Source: WGMK01 sp046047315 (GTDB lineage: Bacteria; Hydrogenedentota; Hydrogenedentia; Hydrogenedentales; JAEUWI01). Taken from it: a stretch of DNA of 64,000 nt. Made by a program: the position numbers and the translations under genes. The notes under the pieces were generated by a model. It did not search any database and was not told where the DNA came from. It saw nothing but the letters and a program-made list of their open reading frames with translations. Where the stretch lies: positions 50,479 through 114,478 of the forward strand of contig JBJOID010000062.1 of NCBI GenBank assembly GCA_046047315.1, given 5' to 3'. This document shows, one piece after another, positions 26,932 through 37,844 of the stretch (the stretch's first letter is position 1; each line of letters starts with the position of its first letter).

Positions 26932-29444
26932 CAGGCCGAGGCCCCCGACATCGGGATGATGTTGTCTTCGTCGCGCTTGGTGGAGGGATAGGCCACGCGC
27001 TTGTGCAGGTTCGAGCAAAGACGCGCCGTAATCACCTCCGCGATGGTGTCGAGCTGCTTCATGGTCAGGTTGCAGTCGTCGAACTGCCGGTCCGCCGCGC
27101 GCGCGCTGATGATTTTGTCCACCAGTTCCCGCACCCGCTCCTCGTTGGGATTCTTCAGGGTGCGGCTGGCGGATTCCGCGCCGTCGCAGATCATCAGGAT
27201 GGCGGTCTCCGGGCTTTGCGGGCGCGGCCCCGGATAGCGGAAGTCGCGCTCGTTCACATCGCCGTGGCGCTTCTGCTTCAGGGCCTCTTCATAGAAGTAC
27301 CCAATGCGCGCCGTGCCATGGTGTTCAAGGATGCCGTCGATGATCGGTTTCGGCAGACGGTACATCCGGCGCGCCATTTCCGCCCCCTGCGACACGTGCG
27401 CCGCGATGGCCCGCGCGCTCAGGCGCGGCGCCAGTTCGTCATGCACGTTGCGGTCGGTCTGGTTCTCACAGAAATATTCCGGACGCCACATCTTGCCGAT
27501 GTCGTGGTAATACGCCATCACGCGGGCCTTCAGGCCGTTCGCGCCAATGGCGTCCGCCGCGGCCTCGGCCAGCTGGCCCAGCATGAGGCTGTGCGAGAAG
27601 GTGCCCGGGATTTCCAGCGCCAGGCGGCTGAGCACCTCGTTGTTCAAGTCCGAATACTCCAGCAACTGGATGTCCGTCGTGATGGAGAAGAGGCGCTCCA
27701 GCGGGGACTGCAACGCGGGCACCACCATCAGGCAGACCCCGCCGTTCAGCAGGATCATCGTCATGCGCTGCAGGGCGATGTCGCTCCAGAGCGAGTCGGA
27801 AGCCAGCAGCACACCCGCCATGGCGGCGAGCCCGGCGGCTGTGGCCTTCAGGCTGGCCTTGGTCATGTCCGAGCGCTTGCGCACCTTCGAGATGCTCAGC
27901 ACCCCCGCCAGCGACATGGCCGCGCCCACGAAGAGCAGGCGCCAGTCGTAGCTGTATTGCGTGGCCACCACGAAGACCGTGAGCAGGCTGAACAGCGCCG
28001 CCGCCCGCCCGTTGACCAGGATCGCGTAGAGGATGCCCGCCGCCGCGACGGGCAGCAGGAAACCGGAAGGTTCGAAGTACGAAGCGATGCGGCCAATCAC
28101 CGCGGCGGACGCCATCAGCAGCACCGCCAGGACCAGCAACCGGCGCCGCGACTCTTCCGTCTCGTTCTCGGGGAAGAACATTGGCAGCACTTTACGGAGC
28201 GTCGTCAGCACCATCGCGATGATGAGCACATTGGACAAAAGCGACGTGAGCAAGCGCTGCGGCGAGTCGCTCTCCTTGGCGAGGATTTCTAGATAGGTTT
28301 TCGCGTCCGAACGCGACTGCTCCGTCCAGCGGCGGCCGCCTTCCTGGATGATCTCGCCCGCCTCGATCTCGCGCATCACGGGCGGCACGGCGTCGCGAGC
28401 GGCCTGCACCGCGCCCGCCGTAGCCACGCGATCCTGCTGGATGGTCTCCGCAAGGCCGGGCGACGCCACCGCCAGCGCGGCCTCGTGCAGCCGCGCCCAC
28501 TCGGCGGATTCCTCCGTGCCCGCGCCCGATGCCCGGCGCGCGGTGTCGCGCAGCCGTTCGGCCAGGGCCTGCCCCGCCGTCACCGGATCGGGCACATCCT
28601 TCAGCAACACCTCGCCGCTGGTGAGCGCGAGGTCAGCGCGCGGCTCGTCGCGCAGAATCACGATGGTCTTGGTTTCGGCGTCCGGCGGCAGGGCCGCCGC
28701 GCGAATGCCCCGGCTCAGCACGTACTCGAGGCTCTCCGTCGCCAGTGATTCAAGACGCGTCGCGGTGGCGAAGGTGAGCGGGGGAGCGGGGTCCGGTTCG
28801 AGTCCCACCGTCTTTAGCGCGGGCGCGGATTCTCCGGAAGCCACGGCCTCCTCGGTTTCCTCGCTTTCCGGCGCCGGTTCAAAGATGCGTTGCGGCAGCG
28901 AGGCCGCATCGGGCGTCAGCCATAGCGAAAGCGCGGCGGTCTCCGGCGCCGCCTGCCAGTCCGGCTCGGACTTCAGCCGCGCCACGAAATCCGACACCGT
29001 TTGCCGCACGATATCGGCGGGCGCCTGACTGCTGTCGCTCGCCCGCAGAGCGGCCAGCACCTCGGTCGAAACCGCGCCGTGCAGGCTTCGGATGCGGTCG
29101 ATCCGCTCTCCCACCCGGGCCAGCTGGTCATCCACCCGAGCGGCGTCCACGCGGTAATTGTCCGGCACCTTGGCTACCGCCTCGTTGCGCGCTTCCTTGG
29201 TTTTCTGCAGGTCCACCGCCTGAAAATAAAATTCCGCGCGCAGTTCCTCGCGCGACAGCACGTCGGTGTTGATGTCGCCCAGGGGGAGCGCCCGGCGCGC
29301 GGGTTCCCGCGTGAGCATCGCCACAAGCACGACGAAGCCCAGGAAGAAGGCGCCCCGGTATATCCAAACGGCGCGATCGGCCTTCGGCTCGTGCCCGCGC
29401 GGCGCCAAGCCGCTGGCAGGCCCGCTTTTGCGCTGCGCCATCAT
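26931..29444 (-). CDS. pgpH: 7TM-HD family phosphodiesterase (PgpH-like)
   Basis: 837 residues. An N-terminal cytoplasmic tail and first helix are followed by a long extracytoplasmic 7TMR-HDED sensory region (about 55-370), about seven hydrophobic segments (about 380-565) and a C-terminal HD domain: GTFSHSLMLGQLAEAAADAIG, YYHDIGKMWRPEYF and EHHGTARIGYFYEEA. In Listeria PgpH hydrolyses cyclic-di-AMP; that substrate is inferred here from family. No diadenylate cyclase is in the window. Coupled to phoH (ATGA) and ybeY (TGATG). Confidence 0.92.
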   Translation of the reverse strand: MMAQRKSGPASGLAPRGHEPKADRAVWIYRGAFFLGFVVLVAMLTREPARRALPLGDINTDVLSREELRAEFYFQAVDLQKTKEARNEAVAKVPDNYRVDAARVDDQLARVGERIDRIRSLHGAVSTEVLAALRASDSSQAPADIVRQTVSDFVARLKSEPDWQAAPETAALSLWLTPDAASLPQRIFEPAPESEETEEAVASGESAPALKTVGLEPDPAPPLTFATATRLESLATESLEYVLSRGIRAAALPPDAETKTIVILRDEPRADLALTSGEVLLKDVPDPVTAGQALAERLRDTARRASGAGTEESAEWARLHEAALAVASPGLAETIQQDRVATAGAVQAARDAVPPVMREIEAGEIIQEGGRRWTEQSRSDAKTYLEILAKESDSPQRLLTSLLSNVLIIAMVLTTLRKVLPMFFPENETEESRRRLLVLAVLLMASAAVIGRIASYFEPSGFLLPVAAAGILYAILVNGRAAALFSLLTVFVVATQYSYDWRLLFVGAAMSLAGVLSISKVRKRSDMTKASLKATAAGLAAMAGVLLASDSLWSDIALQRMTMILLNGGVCLMVVPALQSPLERLFSITTDIQLLEYSDLNNEVLSRLALEIPGTFSHSLMLGQLAEAAADAIGANGLKARVMAYYHDIGKMWRPEYFCENQTDRNVHDELAPRLSARAIAAHVSQGAEMARRMYRLPKPIIDGILEHHGTARIGYFYEEALKQKRHGDVNERDFRYPGPRPQSPETAILMICDGAESASRTLKNPNEERVRELVDKIISARAADRQFDDCNLTMKQLDTIAEVITARLCSNLHKRVAYPSTKRDEDNIIPMSGASA

Positions 29445-30505
29445 GACTTGGCCTGGTCGTCCGCCACCCCGGGGAAGGGGTGAGTTCTGGGATTCGGGGA
29501 CGACTGCTGCTCGCGGGCCTCGGCGTCCCGGTCATACGCGTCGATGATGCGCTGCACCAGCGGGTTGCGCACGATGTCGCGCTTGTGCAGCCGCACAATA
29601 CCCACGCCGGGCACGTTCTGCAGGATGCGCTCAGCCTCCACCAGGCCCGACACCGTGCCGCGCGGCAGGTCAATCTGCGTGATGTCGCCGGTCACCGCCG
29701 CCAGCGAGTTCTGGCCCAGGCGCGTCAGGAACATCATCATCTGCTCGCGCGTGGTGTTCTGGGCCTCGTCCAGAATGGTGAAGGCGTTGTCGAGCGTGCG
29801 GCCGCGCATGAAGGCCAGCGGCGCCACCTCGATGCGTCCTTCGTCCATCAGCCGCTGGGCGCGGTCCACGTCGACCATGGTGTAGAGCGCGTCGTACAAC
29901 GGCCGCAGGTAGGGGTCCACCTTGGCGATGAGGTCGCCCGGCAGGAAGCCCAGCCGCTCGCCCGCCTCGACTGCCGGCCGTGTGAGGATGATGCGCTGCA
30001 CGCGCTTGCTGAGCAGCGCAGACACCGCCGCCGCCATCGCCAGATAGGTCTTGCCGCTGCCCGCCGGGCCAATCACCAGCGTCATCTCGCACTCGTGCAG
30101 GGTGTCGAGATAGGTCTTCTGGCCGTGCGTGCGCGGGTGGATGCTGAATTCCTTGCGCAGCGCTGGCGCCTTCTCGCCCATAAAGCCCGACATGGGCACA
30201 TAACCGGGCTGGTCGAAAGCGGGGGCGCTATTTGGGCCGGAAGCATACATGCCGGTGCTCTCCCTCAACGCGTAGTCCACGTCGTCGATGCTGGGGGCAT
30301 GGCCCTTGCGGACCACCTCGAGCAGCTCACGCAGGACCCAGCCCGCGCGCTGCGCCTCTGATTCCTCACCGATGATGACCACCTTCGCGCCCCGATCGAC
30401 AATGCGCACCCGGGTTTCATCCTGGATGCGCCGTCGCAGTTCACCATTGTGGCCCAGAAGCTTGACCGCTTCTTCCTGGCTATCGAGCAGGAGTTCGTGA
30501 CTCAG
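29441..30505 (-). CDS. phoH: PhoH-like ATPase, apparent CTG start
   Basis: 354 residues if started at the CTG at 30505. The C-terminal PhoH ATPase has Walker A GPAGSGKTYLA, TRPAVEAGERLGFLPGD and Walker B FTILDEAQNT, and the N-terminal domain (RIVDRGAKVVIIG) resembles a KH-like fold. Homologues start about 30 residues before the only standard start, GTG 30409; upstream the frame reads SHELLLDSQEEAVKLLGHNG, exactly the family pattern. No ATG, GTG or TTG lies in that stretch. The CTG at 30505 forms CTGA with the stop of the preceding gene, mirroring the ATGA/GTGA junctions of this operon, so CTG initiation by coupling is likely. Role in RNA metabolism inferred. Confidence 0.9.
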   Translation of the reverse strand: MSHELLLDSQEEAVKLLGHNGELRRRIQDETRVRIVDRGAKVVIIGEESEAQRAGWVLRELLEVVRKGHAPSIDDVDYALRESTGMYASGPNSAPAFDQPGYVPMSGFMGEKAPALRKEFSIHPRTHGQKTYLDTLHECEMTLVIGPAGSGKTYLAMAAAVSALLSKRVQRIILTRPAVEAGERLGFLPGDLIAKVDPYLRPLYDALYTMVDVDRAQRLMDEGRIEVAPLAFMRGRTLDNAFTILDEAQNTTREQMMMFLTRLGQNSLAAVTGDITQIDLPRGTVSGLVEAERILQNVPGVGIVRLHKRDIVRNPLVQRIIDAYDRDAEAREQQSSPNPRTHPFPGVADDQAKS

Positions 30506-30843
30506 GGCGTGGCACCCGCTGTTGCCGGTGGCGGCGGGGCCGCCGACTCCGCCGTGGGCGCATCCACGCGAAAGATCTTCTCGCCATCGCGCACTGCGTG
30601 CTTGATACGGCGCACCACCCGCTCGGCTTCCACGGGGTCGTTCGCCATGTCCTGCGCCCGGGCCTGCTCCTCGGCCAATGCCCGTTCCAGTTCGGCGATT
30701 TGGCTTTGCGCCGCCTCGATCTCGCGCTCGCTCTGTAGAAATGCTTCGTGCCTTTCCTGAAGCTGCCGACGCTCCAGATATGTTGCAGCAAGCGCCACGC
30801 TCACCGCAAGCACAACAAAATACAGTATGCGCCGATTCCGCAT
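30502..30843 (-). CDS. FtsB/DivIC-like septum-formation protein
   Basis: 113 residues. One N-terminal transmembrane helix (about 7-22), then a coiled coil (about 25-70: ERRQLQERHEAFL, QSQIAELERALAEEQARAQ) and a short VRRIKHAVRDGEKIFRV motif, which resembles the FtsB/DivIC ending 'arkxlgxvkpGEixyr'. A Pro/Ala tail follows. These proteins scaffold the cell-division FtsQLB complex. Eight bases after eno and overlapping phoH by CTGA; the eno-ftsB neighbourhood is common in bacteria. Confidence 0.75.
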   Translation of the reverse strand: MRNRRILYFVVLAVSVALAATYLERRQLQERHEAFLQSEREIEAAQSQIAELERALAEEQARAQDMANDPVEAERVVRRIKHAVRDGEKIFRVDAPTAESAAPPPPATAGATP

Positions 30844-30851
30844 GCGGAGGG

Positions 30852-32147
<1,296 letters not shown>

Positions 32148-32209
32148 CGGTCTAAGCGCTCCTTTGGATTGAAAGGCCCCCGGAATGCGGGAGACGTGGG
32201 TAAGTAATA

Positions 32210-32230
32210 AAAGCCCGAGGCGCGGGCTTT
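32210..32230 (-). terminator. Hairpin with U-rich 3' side between ppiC and eno
   Basis: AAAGCCCG (32210-32217) and CGGGCTTT (32223-32230) form an 8-bp stem with a five-base loop. Read on the minus strand it is followed by TATTACTTA. It is either a second backup terminator for ppiC or, if the enolase promoter lies just upstream, an attenuator-like hairpin in the enolase leader. Confidence 0.5.
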
Positions 32231-32276
32231 CCTGCACGATTCGCGCGTAGCATAACCCCGCCCCGGCACGGCGGGC

Positions 32277-32305
32277 AAAAAAATGGCGGGCACAAGGCCC
32301 GCCAT
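32277..32305 (-). terminator. Rho-independent terminator after ppiC
   Basis: ATGGCGGGC (32283-32291) and GCCCGCCAT (32297-32305) form a perfect 9-bp GC-rich stem with a five-base loop, followed on the minus strand by seven T residues (32283-32277). It starts 21 bases after the ppiC stop codon. Confidence 0.9.
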
Positions 32306-32325
32306 CCAACGACAATGCTCAAGGT

Positions 32326-33300
32326 TTACAGGAACACGCGCACCCGGCTGCGCTTCTTCAGCTCGTCCATCCAGGCGCGGTAGCGCTCGAACGCGTACTG
32401 TTCCCGCAGCTTCGGCTCGATGGCCGTCCGCGCGGACTCGAAGGTCTGGTCGCCGGCTTCCTCGCGCGCTTCAACGCGCATGAACTGGAAACCAAAGTCC
32501 GTCTCGATCACGGGCGTCAACTGGCCCTGTTGCAGGTTGATAACGGCTTCCTCGAGCACCGGCACCAAGTCGCCCGGTCCAACCCAGCCCACCATGCCGC
32601 CGCCATCCGCCTCGGGTCCCTCGGAATTTTCCTTGGCCAGCGCGTCGAAGTCGGCCCCGCCCTCAATCTGCGCGCGCAGTCCTTCCAGACGCTCCCGGAC
32701 CGCCGCGCGCTCGGCGTCGTCGCTGCCCGCGCCGAGGAACATGCGCCGCACCTGCACCCGCGTGCCACTGCCAAACGCGCCTCGGTTCTGCTCGTAGAAC
32801 TCCCGCGCCTGGGTTTCCGTAATCACTGCCTCGTTCTCGAAGGCCTTGCGCTTCTGGAACCCGAAAGACAGCGCAATCGTCTGCTTGCGAATCCGCTCGC
32901 GGAAGTCCGCCATCGTCTCGCCCGCCTCTTCCAGCATCTTCAGGAATTCATCATTCGACGGGTACTGCGACTGGATCTTCTGGATGCGGTCGTTCAGCAC
33001 GTCCTCATCCAGTTGCGCCCCTGCAAGAATCGCCTCGCGGTAAAGGATCTTCTGCTCGATGGCCTGGTCCAGCACCTCGCGCGTGGCCGCGTCCAGTTCC
33101 TGCGACAGGTCTTCCTGCGACGCCGCATTCACCCGCAGGTCGTCCGCCAGCGGCGCCAGTTCCACCTCGAGGTCGCTGCGGAGAATCACCTCCGTGTCCA
33201 CCGTCGCCACGATCTCATCGACCACCGCCGCCCCCGCGGACGCCGCCCAAGCCGCCGCAGCCACGGCGGCACCTACCCATGCGCAACGCAAACGCCTCAT
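32326..33300 (-). CDS. SurA-like peptidyl-prolyl isomerase (parvulin/PpiC)
   Basis: 324 residues. Signal peptide about 1-24. A SurA N-terminal helical domain (about 28-170: VDEIVATVDTEVILRSDLE, typical of SurA) is followed by one rotamase domain (about 185-275: VRRMFLG, ADFDALAKENSEGPEADGGGMVGWVGPGDLVPVLEEAV) and a C-terminal helix. It probably chaperones outer-membrane proteins in the periplasm. Only one parvulin domain against two in E. coli SurA. Monocistronic, ended by the terminator at 32277-32305. Confidence 0.9.
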   Translation of the reverse strand: MRRLRCAWVGAAVAAAAWAASAGAAVVDEIVATVDTEVILRSDLEVELAPLADDLRVNAASQEDLSQELDAATREVLDQAIEQKILYREAILAGAQLDEDVLNDRIQKIQSQYPSNDEFLKMLEEAGETMADFRERIRKQTIALSFGFQKRKAFENEAVITETQAREFYEQNRGAFGSGTRVQVRRMFLGAGSDDAERAAVRERLEGLRAQIEGGADFDALAKENSEGPEADGGGMVGWVGPGDLVPVLEEAVINLQQGQLTPVIETDFGFQFMRVEAREEAGDQTFESARTAIEPKLREQYAFERYRAWMDELKKRSRVRVFL

Positions 33301-33494
33301 GGAAACCCCCTTTCTGGAAAGGTATTTCCGTTAATGTTAGCACACGCCGCCCGAATGCGCCAAGCATCCCGGGGCCTTATTCGAGTGCGCCGGGGATGCG
33401 GCCGGGGTAAGGAACTCGTTCTCGGGCCCGCCGCAAAAGCGGGATTCTCGCGGCGGGGCTGGGTTAAGCTGTGCCGTCCACTGGAGTGCCAACG

Positions 33495-36400
33495 ATGTTC
33501 CGGATACATGGATTGCCCGCTGTCCAAAGCCTTGTGCCCATGGCGATGGCCTTTTCCGCGATAGCTATCTTGTCCTTCCCAACCGATGCCGCGTCGGAGC
33601 GGACCTACCAGCGCCTTGAACCGGGCGCGAGCACGCAGTCCAAGGGCGTGCGCCCGGCATCAAGCGTCACGTTGCCTGGCAAGGGCGATTCGGAAGACGC
33701 GCTCCGCCATGAGATCTGGGGGCAGACCGATTTTGGCGAGGGGTACATCTACGGACCCACGAACCGCCGCTCGGGCATGACGGTGGTGGACATCGACCGG
33801 GATGGCGACAACGACTTTGTCTTCCCGGGTACGGGCACGAATCCGCAGGTGATGCTCAACCTCGGCTCCAACACCGCATTCTATCCCGGCGGATCGAAGG
33901 TGCTGGACGTGAGCGCCCTGCCGAATGGCGTGGACTACGACCTGGGGCTGGAATTCGGTGACCTGAACGGGGACGGCTTGGAAGACCTCGTGGCGGTCAC
34001 CCGCGAGAGCAATCCCTTTTTGAAGCGACTGGCCTGGTTCAAGAACGAAGGGACGCCTGCGGGCGCGGCATTGCCCCGCTTCACCTTTCAGGGCTACGTA
34101 TACAGCAGCCCGCGCACCGGCTTCTGGGCGGGTATCTGGATGACCCTCGGCGACATCAACGCCGACGGCGACCTCGATCTCTACGTTGCCGAGGACTTTG
34201 TGAACGACGCCCCGCCCTATCACCGGGTCTTCTTCGTCGAGAACGTGGGCACGGTCGCGACGGCGCAATGGGCAGACCCCTTGCCCATCAACGTGCTAAG
34301 CAACCTGATGCCCGACCGCCGGGTCTTCGACAAGGCCGCCGGCAACGAGACCGTGCTGGCCGAGCCGCTCCGTCAGCGGGTCTCCTATCGCGACAAGGGC
34401 CAGACTTTCGACTACAGCCTGGGCGACATTCACCTCGCCGACTGGGATTTGGACGGACGGCTGGACTTCATGTTCTACGACGTGACCAAGGGCATGATGT
34501 GGATTCCAAACCTAGCAACCGGATGGAGTCCCACCCTTGGCAGCGAGGGCGTGCCCCGCTATGACCACCGCGAGGTCGATGAGCTTGATTACGTCGAAGG
34601 CACCTTCAACATCGTGCCGAACCCGGAAGCCTCAAAGCCGGGCAGCGAATTCCTGCGCGATGTCTTCCTGTCGGTCAACAGCCGCCTCAAGACCTATCGC
34701 TTCTTCACCGAGGAGAACACCTACCGCATCGTGCAGGAAAACCCGGTGGCCTACCCGGCGGGTCAGGGCTCGCCCGCCTTCTGGGACGCCGACGCGGACG
34801 GCGACCTCGACCTCTTCCGCATGGGCATCAGCGGCGGCGCCATCACCAACCTGGTGATGCTGCGAAATGAAGGCACGGTTTACAACCCCGCGTGGGGCGC
34901 CTTCGAAAGCCTGACCTCGGTGCCCCTGAACGAAGGCAGCGAGGCGAACGCCTGGCGCGGCGACCTGTTCCTCTTCGACGACTGGTGGAACGCCGGGCTC
35001 GAGCCCGACTTCTTCGCGCAAAATCAGGACGCCACGATCACCCGCTACACGGTGGTGCCTGCGTCCACGCGCGAGGGCGCGCCCGTATTCACTTTCGCCG
35101 AGGACAACTTTGGCGACGTGGTGAGCCCCCTGCACGCGGGCCGCAATGTGCAGCCGCGCGGCTTCGCCTTCGCCGACTTCGACGGCTTCGAGGACGGCTG
35201 GAGCGAGATCATCGCCTGTTACAGCTACGACGGCGGAGCCAACATCGTGTTGGTGGACAATTTCCTGGGCGAGATCTATGACCTTCCCGATCTGCTCGAG
35301 GCTCCGACCGGCGGCCCCTTGGACCCCGATCTGATCGAAGGGCTCGCCGTGACCCATGTCAACGGCGACGACGCGCCTGATCTTATCGTCACGATGTCGG
35401 ACTTCGCCGGCTATCGCGAGTGCCGCCATTGGGTCTACGAGAACCAACCCCTCGACGACTTTCCGTTTTTCGAACTCGTGCCCGCTTATGAATTGACGAC
35501 GCCCTTCGACACGGATCCCGCTTATGCGCGCACCACGGCCGCGATGGATATTGACGCGGACGGCGACGACGACCTTTTCGTGGCGCACCGCTATCCGCCG
35601 AACAGCCCGCTCAACCTTCGGCAATACCTGCGCTACTACCGCAACACCGCCGACACTGGGCTGTTCTACGTGCGCTTCCGCTCCGTGGCGGGACAGCAAA
35701 AGCCGCTCACCCTGCAACTGACCACAGGCGGCGGCGCGAACAACCAGATCGTCGCCCCGCAGTACGATGTAATCCTGAACAGCAGCGGTGGCTCGCTTTT
35801 CTCCGGCGCGCGCTGGCTGGCCGGACCCAACGCGCCGACGGTTGATATACTCGACACCACCGATCTCCAACAGGGTTACGGCTTCCCCGGCGAGGTGCGC
35901 GCCCTTGTGGACGTGCTGCCCGAAGTCCAGGCCGGCGCGTCGAAGGCCATCGTCGTCATCGGCGATGTGCAGTCCGGAGACCTCTACCCCACCTTCGCGA
36001 CGCTGGGCTCCATCGCCTACCTCGTGCTCCTGAGCGAAGGGCTCGGCAAGGACAACATCCGGCTCTATGCGGACGCCCCCATCGACGGCGACATTGACGG
36101 ACAGAACGACGTGCTCGGCAAGCCCACGCTGACCGCCATCGAGGACAGCGTGCGCAACTGGGCGCGGGGCGCGGAGCGCGTGCTGGTCTACCTGATCGAC
36201 CACGGCCAGCGCGAGCGCTTCCGCCTGAACGCCACCGAGTTCATCGAGTCCAGCGCGCTTGATGGCTGGATCGATGCGCTTCAGGCCGCCAGCCCCAGCA
36301 CCCACGTGACCACCCTCATCGACACCTGCGAATCGGGCAGCTTCCACGACAACCTCAAGGGACGCAACCGCGTGACCATGACCAGCGCGGGGCTGGGTCC

Positions 36401-37844
36401 CATCGAGGGCGTGGCGCTTTTCGACAAGAACGTGGGCATCAGCTTCTCGCTGCAATTCTGGATTCAGCTCTTCAATGGCAAGACTTACGGCCAGGCCTTC
36501 GACGAGGCCAAGGCCTCGATGGAAGCCATCAATCCCCTGCAGCGCCCACAGATCGACGACGACGGCGACGGGATTCCCAATGAGGGCAACGACGGCCTGA
36601 TTGCCGATGGGATTCGTCCCGGCGCGAACTTCAAGGCGCGCGGGCCCTCGGTGTTCATTGGCGAAGTCGCGCCGAACCAGGCGCTCACCTCGAACAGCGC
36701 CACCCTCTGGCTGGGCGACATCGTCACGCCCTTCCCGGTCGAGGGCGCGAAGGCCATCATCGTGCCGCCGAACTTCGAGCGCCTGAGCGCCGACAACAAC
36801 GACGAACAACCCGTAAGCAACCTGCCGTCGATCCTCTTCAACTACAACGCCGCGCTCGACCGTTGGGAGGGCAACTTCAATGGCTTCACCGAGGGTGGGC
36901 TCTACCAGGTGCAGTACTTCGTGAAGACCGGCGGCCAGTATTACGCCTCGCCCCGCATCGGCTTCGTCGACCGGATCAACCTGCCCGACGCCTGGGAGCC
37001 CGACAATACCCCCGGCAATGCCCCGTGGCTGACGGTCAACCAAGTGCAGGGGCACAATTTCCACCAAGCTGGAGACGAGGACTGGGTGCGTTTCACCTCG
37101 CCCGCGGGCGCGGCCACCTTCGCCGTGCTTGCGCCCCGCCCGCACTGTGAGGCCATTGTCGAGCTCTACCGCGAGTCCGACTTCAAGGAAGGCAAGCAGA
37201 CGCCGCTGCGGGTGGAGCGCGCCGTCGGGCCTGGCGAGGAAGTGGTCTTCGACCAGACCTTCACGGCGGCGGAACAGTACCTGCTCCGCATTCGCAATGC
37301 CACGCCCTCGGTCTTCGGGCGCGCCACCTCATACCTGCTGCTGGGCGCGGTGGGCACCGGGGGCCTGCTATCCACCGCGCTTTTCGTGACCGCGGTTGAT
37401 GACGAGACCGGTGCCGCCGTGCCGGACGCCACGGTCCAGTTCAACGGCGCGAATGCCGGACGCACCAGTAGCGTCGGCGTGGCGCAGGTCGTCGTGCCGG
37501 ACTACGGCGCCTACAGCGTCACCCTGCGCAAGGAAGGCTACGCGGACAAGACCGAAACGATCTCGGTGAACAACAGCATCGAGCAGGCGGTCATCCGCCT
37601 GTCCAAGGCCGGCGTCGAACCGCCTCCCCCCACGAAAGGGTGCGCGGGCTGCGTGGCCACCCCGGGAGCGCCCGCCTCCTGGATGGGCGACCTGTTCATC
37701 GGGCTGGCGCTGATGGGTCTGCTCTGGGCCTCCGCCCGGCGCGTTATTCCTGCGCGATATAGTCCATCACCAGCAACTGCTCGAGATGGGGGCGGGCCAG
37801 TCCCAGGAATTCCTGATGAGCCGGGTGCGCGGCGTACGCCTTGA
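33495..37844 (+). CDS. Giant exported protein: FG-GAP propeller, C13 caspase-like peptidase, PPC and carboxypeptidase-regulatory domains
   Basis: 1449 residues from the ATG at 33495 (GGAG ahead). Signal peptide about 1-35. At least seven FG-GAP/VCBS loops lie in about 80-690 (e.g. DIDRDGDNDFVF, DLNGDGLEDLVA, DINADGDLDLYV, DADADGDLDLFR, DIDADGDDDLFV). A clan CD C13-like domain (about 800-1040) has catalytic H903 in YLIDHGQ and C945 in LIDTCESGSF. Next come a PPC-type domain (DAWEPDNTPGNAPWL, DEDWVRFTSP) and a carboxypeptidase-regulatory beta domain (VDDETGAAVPDATVQFNG). The end has a GCAGC motif (1382-1386), one transmembrane segment (about 1397-1415) and Arg residues, which looks like a sorting signal. 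The last ~33 codons run antisense into the next gene and may not be real. Target unknown. Confidence 0.85.
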   Translation: MFRIHGLPAVQSLVPMAMAFSAIAILSFPTDAASERTYQRLEPGASTQSKGVRPASSVTLPGKGDSEDALRHEIWGQTDFGEGYIYGPTNRRSGMTVVDIDRDGDNDFVFPGTGTNPQVMLNLGSNTAFYPGGSKVLDVSALPNGVDYDLGLEFGDLNGDGLEDLVAVTRESNPFLKRLAWFKNEGTPAGAALPRFTFQGYVYSSPRTGFWAGIWMTLGDINADGDLDLYVAEDFVNDAPPYHRVFFVENVGTVATAQWADPLPINVLSNLMPDRRVFDKAAGNETVLAEPLRQRVSYRDKGQTFDYSLGDIHLADWDLDGRLDFMFYDVTKGMMWIPNLATGWSPTLGSEGVPRYDHREVDELDYVEGTFNIVPNPEASKPGSEFLRDVFLSVNSRLKTYRFFTEENTYRIVQENPVAYPAGQGSPAFWDADADGDLDLFRMGISGGAITNLVMLRNEGTVYNPAWGAFESLTSVPLNEGSEANAWRGDLFLFDDWWNAGLEPDFFAQNQDATITRYTVVPASTREGAPVFTFAEDNFGDVVSPLHAGRNVQPRGFAFADFDGFEDGWSEIIACYSYDGGANIVLVDNFLGEIYDLPDLLEAPTGGPLDPDLIEGLAVTHVNGDDAPDLIVTMSDFAGYRECRHWVYENQPLDDFPFFELVPAYELTTPFDTDPAYARTTAAMDIDADGDDDLFVAHRYPPNSPLNLRQYLRYYRNTADTGLFYVRFRSVAGQQKPLTLQLTTGGGANNQIVAPQYDVILNSSGGSLFSGARWLAGPNAPTVDILDTTDLQQGYGFPGEVRALVDVLPEVQAGASKAIVVIGDVQSGDLYPTFATLGSIAYLVLLSEGLGKDNIRLYADAPIDGDIDGQNDVLGKPTLTAIEDSVRNWARGAERVLVYLIDHGQRERFRLNATEFIESSALDGWIDALQAASPSTHVTTLIDTCESGSFHDNLKGRNRVTMTSAGLGPIEGVALFDKNVGISFSLQFWIQLFNGKTYGQAFDEAKASMEAINPLQRPQIDDDGDGIPNEGNDGLIADGIRPGANFKARGPSVFIGEVAPNQALTSNSATLWLGDIVTPFPVEGAKAIIVPPNFERLSADNNDEQPVSNLPSILFNYNAALDRWEGNFNGFTEGGLYQVQYFVKTGGQYYASPRIGFVDRINLPDAWEPDNTPGNAPWLTVNQVQGHNFHQAGDEDWVRFTSPAGAATFAVLAPRPHCEAIVELYRESDFKEGKQTPLRVERAVGPGEEVVFDQTFTAAEQYLLRIRNATPSVFGRATSYLLLGAVGTGGLLSTALFVTAVDDETGAAVPDATVQFNGANAGRTSSVGVAQVVVPDYGAYSVTLRKEGYADKTETISVNNSIEQAVIRLSKAGVEPPPPTKGCAGCVATPGAPASWMGDLFIGLALMGLLWASARRVIPARYSPSPATARDGGGPVPGIPDEPGARRTP

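Noticed and set aside
34632..37145. 837-residue open frame on the minus strand opposite the giant FG-GAP/C13 gene
   Set aside because: Antisense shadow; Val/Gly/Asp-biased composition, no motif.
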